The position numbers and the translations under genes were made by a program. DNA of 64,000 nucleotides from Szabonella sp046295215. Its GTDB lineage: Bacteria > Pseudomonadota > Alphaproteobacteria > Rhodobacterales > Rhodobacteraceae. This document shows positions 28,473-37,429 of this stretch, piece after piece. The notes beneath the pieces are model-generated. The model was not told the origin of the DNA. It made no database searches and saw only the letters and a program-made list of their open reading frames with translations. The stretch is taken from contig JBKBNP010000004.1 of NCBI GenBank assembly GCA_046295215.1, forward strand, positions 43,199 to 107,198. The letters are read 5' to 3'. The first letter of the stretch is position 1; the number at the start of each line of letters is the position of its first letter.

Positions 28473-30016
28473 TGTCAGGGTCTTCAGGGGCGCGGGAGGT
28501 TGTCCTGCGCCTCACCGGCATCACGCGCCGGTTTGGCGCGCTGCTTGCGAATGATTCCATCGACTTGACGCTGCACCGGGGCGAGGTGCTGGCGCTCCTG
28601 GGGGAAAACGGCGCGGGAAAGACCACGCTGATGAACATTCTCTTTGGCCAGTATGCCGCCGACAGCGGGTCGGTGGAGGTTTTTGGCCGGGCGTTGCCCT
28701 CTGGCAATCCTGCCGCCGCGCTGGCGGCGGGACTGGGCATGGTGCATCAGCATTTCACGCTGGTCGACAATCTTTCGGTGCTGGACAACATCCTTCTGGG
28801 CACGGTGCCCTTGTGGAAGGCCCTCCTTGGGCGCGCCGCCGCACGGGCCCGGGTGGAGGCGCTGTCACGGGATTTCGGGCTGGCCGTCGACCCCGGCGCG
28901 CGGGTCGGTGACCTGTCGGTCGGGGAGCGGCAGAGGGTCGAGATCCTCAAGGCGCTTTACCGCGAAGTGCGCATTCTCATCCTCGACGAACCTACGGCCG
29001 TTCTGACCCCGCAGGAAAGCGAGGCGCTCTTCTCCACGCTGCGCAAGGCGGTGGAAAATGGGCTGTCGATAATCTTTATTTCTCATAAACTACATGAGGT
29101 TATGGCGGCAACTTCGCGCGTTGTCGTGCTGCGGCATGGCCGTGTCGTGGGGCAGGTCGCAACCGCCGACAGCACGCGCGAGTCGCTCGCCGCTATGATG
29201 GTCGGCGCCGAGGTCCGCCGCCCGACCGTGACGCCCGGAAGCGCCGGTCCGACGCTTCTTCGGCTTGCGGGGCTGTCGACCCCGGCCCGGGGGCAGAGCC
29301 TGCGGGCGGTGGACATGGTGCTGCACGCTGGTCAGATCACCGGAATAGCGGGCGTGTCGGGGAATGGTCAGGCCGCCCTTTCGGATGTCATTTCCGGGCT
29401 TTGCTCTGCGGTGGAGGGCAGGCTTGAACTCGCTGGCAGGGAAATCACTGGCTGGACCCCGCGCGCGGCGCTGGCCGCAGGGATTGGCCGCATCCCCGAG
29501 GACCGTCACAAGACCGGCACGGTGGCCGAATTCACCCTGACCGAGAATGTCATCCTCGAACGCTATGCCACGCCCCCCTTCAGCCGCGCGGGAATCATGG
29601 ACTGGTCGGCGGCGCGACGGGCGACCCGCGCCATAATCGAGCAGTTCGACGTGCGCTGCGAAGGGCCCGAAGCCCCGATCCGGCTGCTGTCAGGGGGCAA
29701 CATGCAAAAGCTGATCCTGGGCCGTGTGCTGGACACCGCGCCGCGCATCATCCTGGCCAATCAGCCCGTCCGGGGGCTCGACATTGGCGCGATTGCCTAT
29801 GTCCACCAACAATTGATCGCCGCCCGCGACGGGGGTGCCGCAGTTCTTCTGATTTCCGAAGATCTTGATGAAATCATGGAGTTGTCTGACGTTATTTATG
29901 TAATATCCGAAGGCCGCTTGTCCCCGCCGATTGCGCGTGGACTGCTGTCGGCGGCAGAGATCGGGCTCTGGATGGCGGGGCACGGCTTTGACGAGGGGGC
30001 CGGACATGCGGCTTGA
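28472..30016 (+). CDS. ABC transporter ATP-binding protein (tandem NBD, BMP/nucleoside type)
   Basis: 514 residues with two nucleotide-binding domains. The first has Walker A GENGAGKT, signature LSVGERQR, Walker B ILILDEPTAVL and switch His in FISHKLHE. The second, degenerate as usual for this RbsA/YufO class, has GVSGNGQAA, LSGGNMQK and RIILANQPVRGLD. It energises import through the two following permeases. ATG 28472 overlaps the BMP stop by one base; a GTG one codon earlier is possible. Confidence 0.93.
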   Translation: MSGSSGAREVVLRLTGITRRFGALLANDSIDLTLHRGEVLALLGENGAGKTTLMNILFGQYAADSGSVEVFGRALPSGNPAAALAAGLGMVHQHFTLVDNLSVLDNILLGTVPLWKALLGRAAARARVEALSRDFGLAVDPGARVGDLSVGERQRVEILKALYREVRILILDEPTAVLTPQESEALFSTLRKAVENGLSIIFISHKLHEVMAATSRVVVLRHGRVVGQVATADSTRESLAAMMVGAEVRRPTVTPGSAGPTLLRLAGLSTPARGQSLRAVDMVLHAGQITGIAGVSGNGQAALSDVISGLCSAVEGRLELAGREITGWTPRAALAAGIGRIPEDRHKTGTVAEFTLTENVILERYATPPFSRAGIMDWSAARRATRAIIEQFDVRCEGPEAPIRLLSGGNMQKLILGRVLDTAPRIILANQPVRGLDIGAIAYVHQQLIAARDGGAAVLLISEDLDEIMELSDVIYVISEGRLSPPIARGLLSAAEIGLWMAGHGFDEGAGHAA

Positions 30017-31055
30017 ACCGATTGCAGATCCGGCGCTCTCGCGCAGGCTTGGCCTGCCCGCGCTCGCCCTTGCGGCGACGGTCCTGATCGCCTCGGGCCT
30101 TGCGGCGCTGGCGGGGGCGGATCCTTTTGCCGTGCTGGGGCTGATCCTGAAAGGCGCTGCCGGTTCAAAATTCGCAGCCCTTGAAACGCTCAACCGCGCG
30201 ACCCCCATGATCTTCACCGGCCTCGCCGTGGCCGTGGCCTTCCGCGCGAAACTCTGGAACATCGGGGCGGAGGCGCAGCTTTACGCAGGGGCGATTGCGA
30301 CGGTGGTTCTGGCAACCGGCCTTCTGGCGGGCACCGGGCTCTGGGGGATGGGCATTGTCGCGGCGGTTTCGATGCTGGCAGGGGCGCTGGTGCTGCTGGG
30401 CCCCGTCATCCTCAAGACCCGCTTCGGCGTGGATGAGGTTGTGACCACGCTTCTGTTCAATTTCATCATGCTCCTGATCGTGTCCTGGCTGCTGGAAGGG
30501 CCGATGAAAGACCCCGCAGGCATGGGCTGGCCGAAATCCGAACCGCTGGAACGCGGCATGCGCCTGCCGCGTCTGGCCGAAGGGTTGCGGCTGCACTGGG
30601 GTTTTGCGCTGGCGCTGATCGCGGCGCTGGTGGTGTGGTTCGTGCAGGTGAAAACGACGCTGGGCTACGAGATGCGCGCCGTTGGCCACAACCCGCGCGC
30701 GGCGGCTTTCGCAGGCATTCCGGTCAGGCGGGTGCTGGTCAAGACGGCGCTTCTGTCGGGGGGACTGGCGGCGCTGGCGGGGTATTCCGAGGTGGCAGGG
30801 CTCAAGGGGCATCTCAGCCTCGATCTCTCGCCCGGCTTTGGCTACACCGGCATCATCGTGGCGATGCTGGCCTTGCTCCATCCTCTTGGCGTTGTTTTCA
30901 CGGCGATTTTCGTCGCAGGTATCTTTGTGGGGGCCGACAGCATGAGCCGCGTGGCAGGGGTTCCGACCTATATCGCCGACATGCTGCTGGCTTGCGCGCT
31001 GTTGCTGATGGTGCTGGCCATCGGGTTGACCCGATTCAGGGTGGTGTGGAAATGA
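30006..31055 (+). CDS. ABC transporter permease (BPD_transp_2, YufP-like)
   Basis: 349 residues, about eight to nine membrane helices. Family motifs: ATPMIFTGLAVAVAFRAKLWNIGAEAQ split across helices, RFGVDEVVTTLLFNFI, YEMRAVGHNPRAAAFAGI and GFGYTGIIVAMLA. It is the larger permease of a BMP-type nucleoside importer and pairs with the next gene. ATG 30006 overlaps the ATPase gene by 11 bases. Confidence 0.93.
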   Translation: MRLEPIADPALSRRLGLPALALAATVLIASGLAALAGADPFAVLGLILKGAAGSKFAALETLNRATPMIFTGLAVAVAFRAKLWNIGAEAQLYAGAIATVVLATGLLAGTGLWGMGIVAAVSMLAGALVLLGPVILKTRFGVDEVVTTLLFNFIMLLIVSWLLEGPMKDPAGMGWPKSEPLERGMRLPRLAEGLRLHWGFALALIAALVVWFVQVKTTLGYEMRAVGHNPRAAAFAGIPVRRVLVKTALLSGGLAALAGYSEVAGLKGHLSLDLSPGFGYTGIIVAMLALLHPLGVVFTAIFVAGIFVGADSMSRVAGVPTYIADMLLACALLLMVLAIGLTRFRVVWK

Positions 31056-31999
31056 GCGCGCTGTGGGACATCCTGTTGACGGCGAGTTTCTGGGCCGCGG
31101 CCATCCGCATCGCCTCGCCCCTGATCTTTGCCACGATCGGTGAGTTGATCTGCGAACGCGCGGGCGTTCTGAACCTCGGGATCGAGGGGATCATGGTGAT
31201 CGGGGCCTTTTCGGGCTGGATGGCGGTTTACATGGGCGCGGGGCTTTGGGCCGGGGTCGGTGTGGCCATGCTGGCGGGGATGCTGTTCGGGTTGCTGCAT
31301 GCGACGCTGACCGTGCCCTTTGGCCTCAGCCAGCATGTCGTGGGGCTGGGGGTGACGCTGCTGGCCACGTCGACCAGCTATTTCGCCTATCGGCTGATCC
31401 TGCCGCAAGTGACCAGCCCGCCCCGGATCGAGCCGTTTCAACCCTATGAAATCCCCTATCTTTCCGAACTGCCGCTGATAGGACCAGCGCTGTTTTCGCA
31501 AACCCCACTGACCTATGCGGCCTTTGGCTGTGCAGCGTTTGTGGCGCTGGTGCTGTATCGCACGCCCTTGGGGCTGGCGGTGCGCGCGGCGGGGGAGAAT
31601 CCGGGCGCGGTTGCGGCGCAGGGCCTGTCGGTGACGGGGTTGCGGATGGGGGCGGTGATCGTCGGCTCGGGGCTGATGGCCGTGGGCGGGTCTTTCCTGA
31701 CGCTCTCGGCCTTTTCGTCGTTTTTCTTCGAAATGATCAACGGGCGCGGCTGGATCTGCATTGCGCTGGTGGTATTCGGCGCGTGGCGGCCGGGCAAGGC
31801 GGTGCTGGGGGCGCTGCTGTTCGCGGCCTTCGATGCCTTGCAGATCCGGTTGCAGCAGACGCCCATCGGGCAGGTGGTGCCCTATCAGATGTTCCTGATG
31901 GCGCCTTATGTTCTGTCAATTCTGGCACTTGTCGTGATGTCGCGGCGGGCCGAGGTGCCGGCCGCCCTGATGGTGCCTTTCCGCAAGGGGGAGCGGTGA
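31052..31999 (+). CDS. ABC transporter permease (BPD_transp_2, YufQ-like)
   Basis: 315 residues, the second permease of the BMP-type importer. Motifs: ATIGELICERAGVLNLGIEG (the diagnostic N-terminal block), FGLSQHVVGLGVTLLATS, AVRAAGENPGAVAAQGLSV and GRGWICIALVVFGAW. It starts with an ATGA overlap with the first permease and ends with an overlap to the deaminase, implying translational coupling throughout. Confidence 0.93.
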   Translation: MSALWDILLTASFWAAAIRIASPLIFATIGELICERAGVLNLGIEGIMVIGAFSGWMAVYMGAGLWAGVGVAMLAGMLFGLLHATLTVPFGLSQHVVGLGVTLLATSTSYFAYRLILPQVTSPPRIEPFQPYEIPYLSELPLIGPALFSQTPLTYAAFGCAAFVALVLYRTPLGLAVRAAGENPGAVAAQGLSVTGLRMGAVIVGSGLMAVGGSFLTLSAFSSFFFEMINGRGWICIALVVFGAWRPGKAVLGALLFAAFDALQIRLQQTPIGQVVPYQMFLMAPYVLSILALVVMSRRAEVPAALMVPFRKGER

Positions 32000-33285
32000 T
32001 GTTCGATCTGATCGTGAAGGGCGGCACGCTGCCCGATGGCCGAACCGCCGATATCGGCATCAAGAGCGACCGGATCGCGGCGATTGGCCAACTGGAGGCC
32101 GAGGCCGCCCGCGTGATCGACGCCACCGGCGATCTGGTCAGCCCGCCTTTCGTGGACCCGCATTTCCACATGGATGCGACACTCTCCTACGGCCAGCCGC
32201 GCATCAACGCCTCGGGCACGCTGCTGGAGGGCATCGCGCTGTGGGGCGAGTTGAAGGAGATCGTGACCATTGACGCGATGGTGGCGCGGGGGCTGGACTA
32301 TTGCGACTGGGCCGCCTCGATGGGATTGCTGGCGATCCGGTCGCATGTGGATATCTGCGATGACCGGTTGCTTGGCGTGCAGGCGATGCTGGAACTGCGC
32401 GAGAAGGTCAAGGATTACATAGACCTGCAACTCGTGGCCTTCCCGCAGGACGGGTTCTACCGTGACCCGACCGCGCGCGCCAACACGCTGCGCGCGTTGG
32501 ACATGGGCGTCGATGTGGTAGGCGGCATCCCGCATTTTGAACGCACGATGGAGGAGGGCGCCGCCTCGGTGCGGGAACTCTGCCGCATCGCGGCGGATCG
32601 CGGCCTGATGATCGACCTGCATTGCGATGAAACCGACGACCCCCAGAGCCGCCATGTCGAAACGCTGGCGGCCGAGGTGCTACGGCACGGGCTGGGGGGC
32701 CGGGCGGCGGGGTCGCATCTGACCTCTATGCATTCGATGGACAATTACTATGTCTCCAAACTGCTGCCCCTGATGGCCGAGGCAGGGCTGGCGGCGATCC
32801 CCAATCCGCTCATCAATATCGTCTTGCAGGGGCGGCATGACACATACCCCAAGCGACGCGGTCTGACCCGGGTGAAGGAGATGCAGGCCATGGGCATCGC
32901 GGTAGGTTGGGGGCAGGATTGCGTGCTGGATCCGTGGTATAGCCTCGGGACGGCGGATATGCTGGATGTGGCCTTCATGGGGCTGCATGTGGCGCAGATG
33001 ACTTCGCCTGCCGAAATGGCGCGCTGTTTCGACATGGTGACGCAGGTGAACGCGCGGATCCTGAACCTGGCCGATTATGGCCTGCATGTCGGCGCGCGGG
33101 CCGATCTGGTGGTGCTGGATGCGGGCGGTCCGGTGGAGGCGCTGCGCCTGCGGCCCGACCGGCTGGCCGTGGTGGCACGGGGGCGGGTGATTGTGGAACG
33201 CGCGCGCAATGACGCGCGGCTGGCGCTGCCGGGGCGGGCGGGCACCGTGCGCCGCCGCCATGCCACAGGCCGGATGGGCGGGTGA
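31999..33285 (+). CDS. CodA-like amidohydrolase (cytosine/isocytosine/creatinine deaminase family)
   Basis: 428 residues, collinear with E. coli CodA: FVDPHFHMDATLS (HxH metal site), DLHCDETDDPQSRHVETLA (His and catalytic Glu), GSHLTSMHSMDNYY, PNPLINIVLQGRHDTYPKRR and GWGQDCVLDPWYSLGTADM. E. coli has GHDD at the last site: the metal Asp is kept here, but the neighbouring Asp that contacts the pyrimidine is Cys, so the substrate may differ from cytosine. Coupling to a BMP importer (4-base overlaps on both sides) argues that the importer delivers its substrate. The product would feed pyrimidine or purine salvage, or nitrogen supply. Confidence 0.88.
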   Translation: MFDLIVKGGTLPDGRTADIGIKSDRIAAIGQLEAEAARVIDATGDLVSPPFVDPHFHMDATLSYGQPRINASGTLLEGIALWGELKEIVTIDAMVARGLDYCDWAASMGLLAIRSHVDICDDRLLGVQAMLELREKVKDYIDLQLVAFPQDGFYRDPTARANTLRALDMGVDVVGGIPHFERTMEEGAASVRELCRIAADRGLMIDLHCDETDDPQSRHVETLAAEVLRHGLGGRAAGSHLTSMHSMDNYYVSKLLPLMAEAGLAAIPNPLINIVLQGRHDTYPKRRGLTRVKEMQAMGIAVGWGQDCVLDPWYSLGTADMLDVAFMGLHVAQMTSPAEMARCFDMVTQVNARILNLADYGLHVGARADLVVLDAGGPVEALRLRPDRLAVVARGRVIVERARNDARLALPGRAGTVRRRHATGRMGG

Positions 33286-34811
33286 ACCTTCCGGCGGTGA
33301 TCCTGGCCGGGGGGCTGTCCTTGCGGTTCGGAGGCGGCGACAAGGGCTTGCGCATCTTGGGCGACCGGCCCCTGATCGATCATGTGATCGACCGTCTGCG
33401 CCCGCAATGCGGGCCGATTGCCCTCAACGCCAATGGGGATGTCGGACGCTTTGCCGGGCTTGGCCTGCCGGTGCTGCCCGACAGCGTGCCGGATCATCCC
33501 GGCCCTCTGGCGGGCGTTCTGGCCGCGATGGACTGGGCGGCGGGGCAGGGGGCCGGGGCGGTTCTGACGGTTGCCGCCGACACGCCCTTTCTGCCCGCCG
33601 ATCTGGTGGCGCGGCTGACGGAGGGGGGGATCGCGCTGCGGGTTGCGGCCTCCCCTGACCCCGCAGGGCGGCTGCGGGCACACCCGACCTCCGCGCTCTG
33701 GCCTGTGGCCTTGCGCGACGCGCTCCGCCGCGATCTGGGGGCGGGATTGCGCAAGCTCGGGCTCTGGGCCGATGACCACGGGGCCCTGCGCGTTGCCTTC
33801 GCCTCCGATCCCTTCGACCCTTTCTTCAACGTCAATACCGCCGAGGATATGGGCCGGGCAGAGGCGCTGCTGCACAGGACCGGCGCATCGGTTTCAGGGC
33901 CGGGGCTGTTCGATACGGTCATCATGGTCGATTGGTCGGGCGGCAAGGACCGGGGGGCGACACCGAAACAGGATGCGATCTGGTCCTGTGCCGGAACCCG
34001 CGCGGCGCTGGAGCCGCCTGTCTACCACCGCAATCGTCAGGTCGCGATGGACTGGGTGCGGGAGCGGCTGCAAAAGGACACCGGGGCAGGGCGGCGGGTG
34101 CTGGCCGGGTTCGATTTCCCTTTCGGCTATCCGGCAGGTTTTGCGGCGGCGCTGACCGGGCGGGCCGATCCCTTCGCGCTCTGGGACTGGTTTGCCGCGC
34201 ATCTGGAGGATGGACCTGGCGGCAGCAACCGCTTTGAACTGGCCGACCGGATCAATGCGGGCTTTCCGGGGGTGGGGCCGTTCTGGTTCAACGGTTTGCA
34301 GCGTGATCTGCCGCATCTGCCGAAAAAGGGGCGCGACCGGGACAACCGGCATGGGTTGGCAGAGCGGAGGCTTGCCGAGCAAGGCGCCACGGGCGCGTTC
34401 ACCTGCTGGCAGATGGGTGGGGCGGGGTCGGTCGGATCGCAGGCGATGACCGGGATCGCAGCCCTTGCGGGGCTGCGGGCGGCGCTGCCGGGCCTGTGCA
34501 GCGTCTGGCCGTTCGAAACGGGAGAGGCGCCGGTCACGCTGGTCGAGATCTGGCCCTCGCTTGCGGGTCCGGCGCTGAAGCGGGCGCTGCAGCCCGGTGA
34601 GGTGAAGGATGCCGCACAGGTCAGGCTCCTGACCGATGCCGTCCTGCGTCTGGACGAAAGCGGCCAGCTCGGGGCGCTGCTTGCGGCAGTCCCGGCAATT
34701 GCGCGGCAGGAGGAGGGCTGGATTCTGGGCCTGTCGCCCGAGGGCGGTGCGGCCCGGGAATTTCTGGCCGCCTGCGAGGCTGCCGCGCGTCAGCCGCGCC
34801 GGATCAGATAG
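33282..34811 (+). CDS. mobA: MobA-type molybdenum cofactor guanylyltransferase fused to an unassigned C-terminal domain
   Basis: 509 residues from a GTG start overlapping the deaminase stop (GTGA). Residues 1-~200 are MobA-like: VILAGGLSLRFGGGDKG (LAGGxSxRMGxDK with Met to Phe), DHPGPLAGVLAAMDWA, VAADTPFLP and FFNVNTAEDM. MobA attaches GMP to molybdopterin. Residues ~210-509 are a second domain, starting DTVIMVDWSGGKD and including GFDFPFGYPAGFA, GPFWFNGLQRDLP, FTCWQMGGAGSVGSQA and VTLVEIWPSL. The DWSGG start and later acidic residues recall RNase H-like DUF429 folds, but I cannot name the family firmly. Placement after a deaminase suggests a molybdoenzyme elsewhere may act in the same catabolic route. 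Confidence 0.85.
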   Translation: MNLPAVILAGGLSLRFGGGDKGLRILGDRPLIDHVIDRLRPQCGPIALNANGDVGRFAGLGLPVLPDSVPDHPGPLAGVLAAMDWAAGQGAGAVLTVAADTPFLPADLVARLTEGGIALRVAASPDPAGRLRAHPTSALWPVALRDALRRDLGAGLRKLGLWADDHGALRVAFASDPFDPFFNVNTAEDMGRAEALLHRTGASVSGPGLFDTVIMVDWSGGKDRGATPKQDAIWSCAGTRAALEPPVYHRNRQVAMDWVRERLQKDTGAGRRVLAGFDFPFGYPAGFAAALTGRADPFALWDWFAAHLEDGPGGSNRFELADRINAGFPGVGPFWFNGLQRDLPHLPKKGRDRDNRHGLAERRLAEQGATGAFTCWQMGGAGSVGSQAMTGIAALAGLRAALPGLCSVWPFETGEAPVTLVEIWPSLAGPALKRALQPGEVKDAAQVRLLTDAVLRLDESGQLGALLAAVPAIARQEEGWILGLSPEGGAAREFLAACEAAARQPRRIR

Positions 34812-35047
34812 GCGCGGGCCTCGGGCGGATGGCCTTCGGGGGCGGGATGGATACCCAGCAGGTCATGCCCGGCCTCCCGGCAGAAATGCGGCACATCCAC
34901 CACGGCCGCAGGGTCGGTCGCGATCAGACGCAGAACCGTGCCTGTCGCCATGGGCAACAGCCGCTTGCGCGCCTTCAGCACCGGCAACGGGCACAAAAGC
35001 CCCGCCGCATCGATTTCGATATCCCATTTCAAGCCCGGCTCGGCCAT
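34790..35047 (-). CDS. TusA/SirA-like sulfur carrier protein
   Basis: 85 residues from ATG 35047, preceded by GGAGG. The hallmark DAAGLLCPLPVLKARKRL contains the Cys-Pro-x-Pro site that carries persulfide in TusA proteins. VLRLIATDPAAVVDVPHFC and a C-terminal beta strand follow. The 3' end overlaps the mobA-fusion gene by 22 bases, tail to tail. TusA proteins donate sulfur for tRNA thiolation and molybdenum cofactor synthesis, so the neighbourhood is consistent. Confidence 0.88.
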   Translation of the reverse strand: MAEPGLKWDIEIDAAGLLCPLPVLKARKRLLPMATGTVLRLIATDPAAVVDVPHFCREAGHDLLGIHPAPEGHPPEARAYLIRRG

Positions 35048-35377
35048 GTCTGTCCTCCGCCATGCCAACCGTTCGCTGGACTGCTGCTGCCCCGGAAAGC
35101 GTTTCACCTCAGGGTCTTGTGACAAGCGAGCCTTCGCGCCGCATTGATCTGTCCGCGTTCCCATGGACCGTTGCCCAAACGGGCGTTTCCGGTTGATGAT
35201 CTCTTACCCACCAGGCCGACCTGAAACAAGCGTTCCGGTGATCAGCGTCAATGGCGCTCGAAATGCGGGTCTTGCAGGCTGAACAGCCCAGTAGTGGCAC
35301 CGACAAAGGAAATGGGATCCGGGCGTGGCGCTGTGCTGCATCAAGCCCGGAAAACCCTTCGCTGTGGCCTTCACCCG
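35048..35377. other. Intergenic region, no gene seen
   Basis: About 330 bases between the TusA-like start and the PfkB stop. It must hold the promoter of the TusA-like gene. I see no RNA gene or convincing terminator in it. The open frames across it are Arg/Ala-rich shadows. Confidence 0.5.
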
Positions 35378-36397
35378 TCAGGCGGCCTGCCGCCAGCCCC
35401 ATTTGTTGGCCATCGCCATGGCTGCCGCGACCGGCAGCACGGCATCGGTGGTGCCGAGACTGCGCAGCGAAACGGCAGCCGAGGCATGGCCAAGGCGGAT
35501 GGTTTCCTCCAGCGACCAGCCTTCGTGCAGGCCGAAGATCACCCCTGCGGCAAAGGCATCGCCCGCCCCATTGGCTCCGATGACCTTTTCGGGCGGCACA
35601 TCCACCGAAGGCACAAAGATCGCCGCGCCCCCGCGCGGCAGAACCACGGCACCCTCGGGGAAATGCGCCACCAAGAGCCGCATTGCCCCCATCTCCATCA
35701 CGATCTTCGCCGCCTCGATCACCTGCCCGACATCGGCCACATCGGCGGCGACGGTCGGTCTGCCGGAAATCGCCGCCATCTCGAAATCGTTGATGATGAG
35801 GTAATCCAGATGCGGCAGGCAAGGGCGCACGATGCGGGCCAGCTTGTCCGGCGCAATCGAACACAGCTCCATATTCGTCTCGATCCCTGCGGCCTGTGCC
35901 CCCCGCAGCACCGTGACCCACCCATTGTCATCTGTGCCCCAGGCCCGGTCCATCTGACGGTGGATGCCCGGCAGGCCCAGATGCAGGAACCGCGATTGCG
36001 TGGTGGCAAAGTCGAAATGATCGGGATTCAGCTCGGCGCTGGCCCCTTGCAGATAGATATGCGTGCGCCGCCCAGTGCGGTTCGACGTATAGGCATCGGT
36101 GTAGTTCGTGCGCAGCCCCTGCACCACATGCAGGCGGCTGCGTTCGATCCCGAAGGCATCTGCCTCGGCCAGGAGGATCCGGCCATCCTCGTCATCGCCG
36201 ATGACGCCGATGGTTTCCACCGGGATGGTCGGCTCCAGCCGCTTGAGGTCAATGGCCAGATTGCAGCCCGACCCGCCGCCCTTCACATCCTCGGACAGGA
36301 TCTCGACCACCTCGTTTTCCAGCGGCCAGAACTCCACCACCTTGTTGTGATCGGCGCACCAGGTTCCCGCCGTCAGGACACCTTGCCGCGCTGTCAT
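35378..36397 (-). CDS. PfkB-family sugar kinase
   Basis: 339 residues, ribokinase fold. Seen: VKGGGSGCNLAIDLKRL (substrate-binding Gly-rich loop), ETIGVIGDDEDGRILL, LIINDFEMAAISGR, and the C-terminal signature VIGANGAGDAFAAGVIFGL with the catalytic Asp. It phosphorylates an imported sugar or related polyol; the substrate cannot be fixed from sequence. It overlaps the upstream aldolase-like gene (ATGA), and is the last gene of the run from the binding protein (41712) through the permeases and ATPase. Kinase followed by aldolase suggests a phosphorylate-then-cleave pathway. Confidence 0.9.
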   Translation of the reverse strand: MTARQGVLTAGTWCADHNKVVEFWPLENEVVEILSEDVKGGGSGCNLAIDLKRLEPTIPVETIGVIGDDEDGRILLAEADAFGIERSRLHVVQGLRTNYTDAYTSNRTGRRTHIYLQGASAELNPDHFDFATTQSRFLHLGLPGIHRQMDRAWGTDDNGWVTVLRGAQAAGIETNMELCSIAPDKLARIVRPCLPHLDYLIINDFEMAAISGRPTVAADVADVGQVIEAAKIVMEMGAMRLLVAHFPEGAVVLPRGGAAIFVPSVDVPPEKVIGANGAGDAFAAGVIFGLHEGWSLEETIRLGHASAAVSLRSLGTTDAVLPVAAAMAMANKWGWRQAA

Positions 36398-37392
36398 TTC
36401 AGCACCGCCTCGGTGATTTCCAGATCGTCCTCAAGGCTGCGGTTCGGCTGGAGGCCCTTCTTTTTCAGCCGGTTGTGATAGTCGCGCACGGCGTCTTCCG
36501 AGGTCTGCACCCCCTCGACCACCCGGCGCATCGCGCTGATGATTTCAAGACTGTCCTCGGCGAAATAGATCTTGCGGCCGAACAGCGCGATGCGCGCGCC
36601 GTATTTCTCGGCCTGACGGACCAGTTCGAACGTGTCGCGGGTGGTGCCGACACCGCCGCCAAGGATGCCGACGATCAGCTTGCCGGGGTCGAAAGTGGCA
36701 AGCTCCTCCATCGCGCGGGGGCCGTTATAGGCGATCTTGAGGAAGGTCGGGTAATCCGCCGAGGCGACACCGGCAAGGCAGCGGGCGATGGAATCGCTGA
36801 TGTAATGCCCGATCTCCACCCCGTTGGTGTCGATGTCGAAGGCCGGATTGAACACTTCGAGGAAATGGCGCATCCCCAATTCGCTCGCCTCGTCGCGAAA
36901 GGCGGCATAGGCATCCAGCGTTTCGCTGTCCTGCGCCAGATCGTTGTAGAAGGTGATGGCGTAGAGCCCTAGATCCGCCACCGGCAGGGCGCGGTCAATC
37001 CGCGCCGTGCGGAACGGTGTCGCGGGCACCTTGCGATAGCTGGCCCCGCGATAGGCCCAGATGTCGGAGGCGTCGTTCAGCCGCACGGCGGGCGTGACCG
37101 TGCTGCCCTCGAACAGCCCTTCCGCCGTCAGCGCCTCGGCCGAGGATTGCGACATCAGCATCACATCGGCCAGCCCCGATCTGGTGACGCGGCGCATGTC
37201 GTCGCGATAATCCGACATCGGGCGCGGAACGCTCGTCGGTTTGCCATCCGCCCCCTTGCGGAACCCGGGGGTGGCCACGCCCATCGACATGTCGCCGTCC
37301 TTGGCATCCGCGATGATGAAATCGGCGGCGGTGTAGTTGCCGTTGCGGATACGGTCGAGCTTGACGTCAAGCGTGCGGTTCAGTTCTGGCAT
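36394..37392 (-). CDS. Class I aldolase-like TIM-barrel protein of unknown specificity
   Basis: 332 residues. The N-terminus (ADFIIADAKDGDMSMGVATPG) and the pattern FLKIAYNGPRAMEEL ... LIVGILGGGVGTTRDTFELV ... GARIALFGRKIYFAEDSLEII look like the last strands of a DhnA/LacD-type class I aldolase, with Lys219 in the Schiff-base position and GRKIY at the phosphate-binding end. Overall identity to any named aldolase is not evident by eye. It overlaps the PfkB gene by 4 bases, a strong functional link: the expected reaction is retro-aldol cleavage of the phosphorylated sugar. An isomerase of similar fold is an alternative. Confidence 0.65.
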   Translation of the reverse strand: MPELNRTLDVKLDRIRNGNYTAADFIIADAKDGDMSMGVATPGFRKGADGKPTSVPRPMSDYRDDMRRVTRSGLADVMLMSQSSAEALTAEGLFEGSTVTPAVRLNDASDIWAYRGASYRKVPATPFRTARIDRALPVADLGLYAITFYNDLAQDSETLDAYAAFRDEASELGMRHFLEVFNPAFDIDTNGVEIGHYISDSIARCLAGVASADYPTFLKIAYNGPRAMEELATFDPGKLIVGILGGGVGTTRDTFELVRQAEKYGARIALFGRKIYFAEDSLEIISAMRRVVEGVQTSEDAVRDYHNRLKKKGLQPNRSLEDDLEITEAVLK

Positions 37393-37429
37393 GTTCAGGG
37401 CCCTTCATTCGGTTTTTTGGTCAGGTTGG

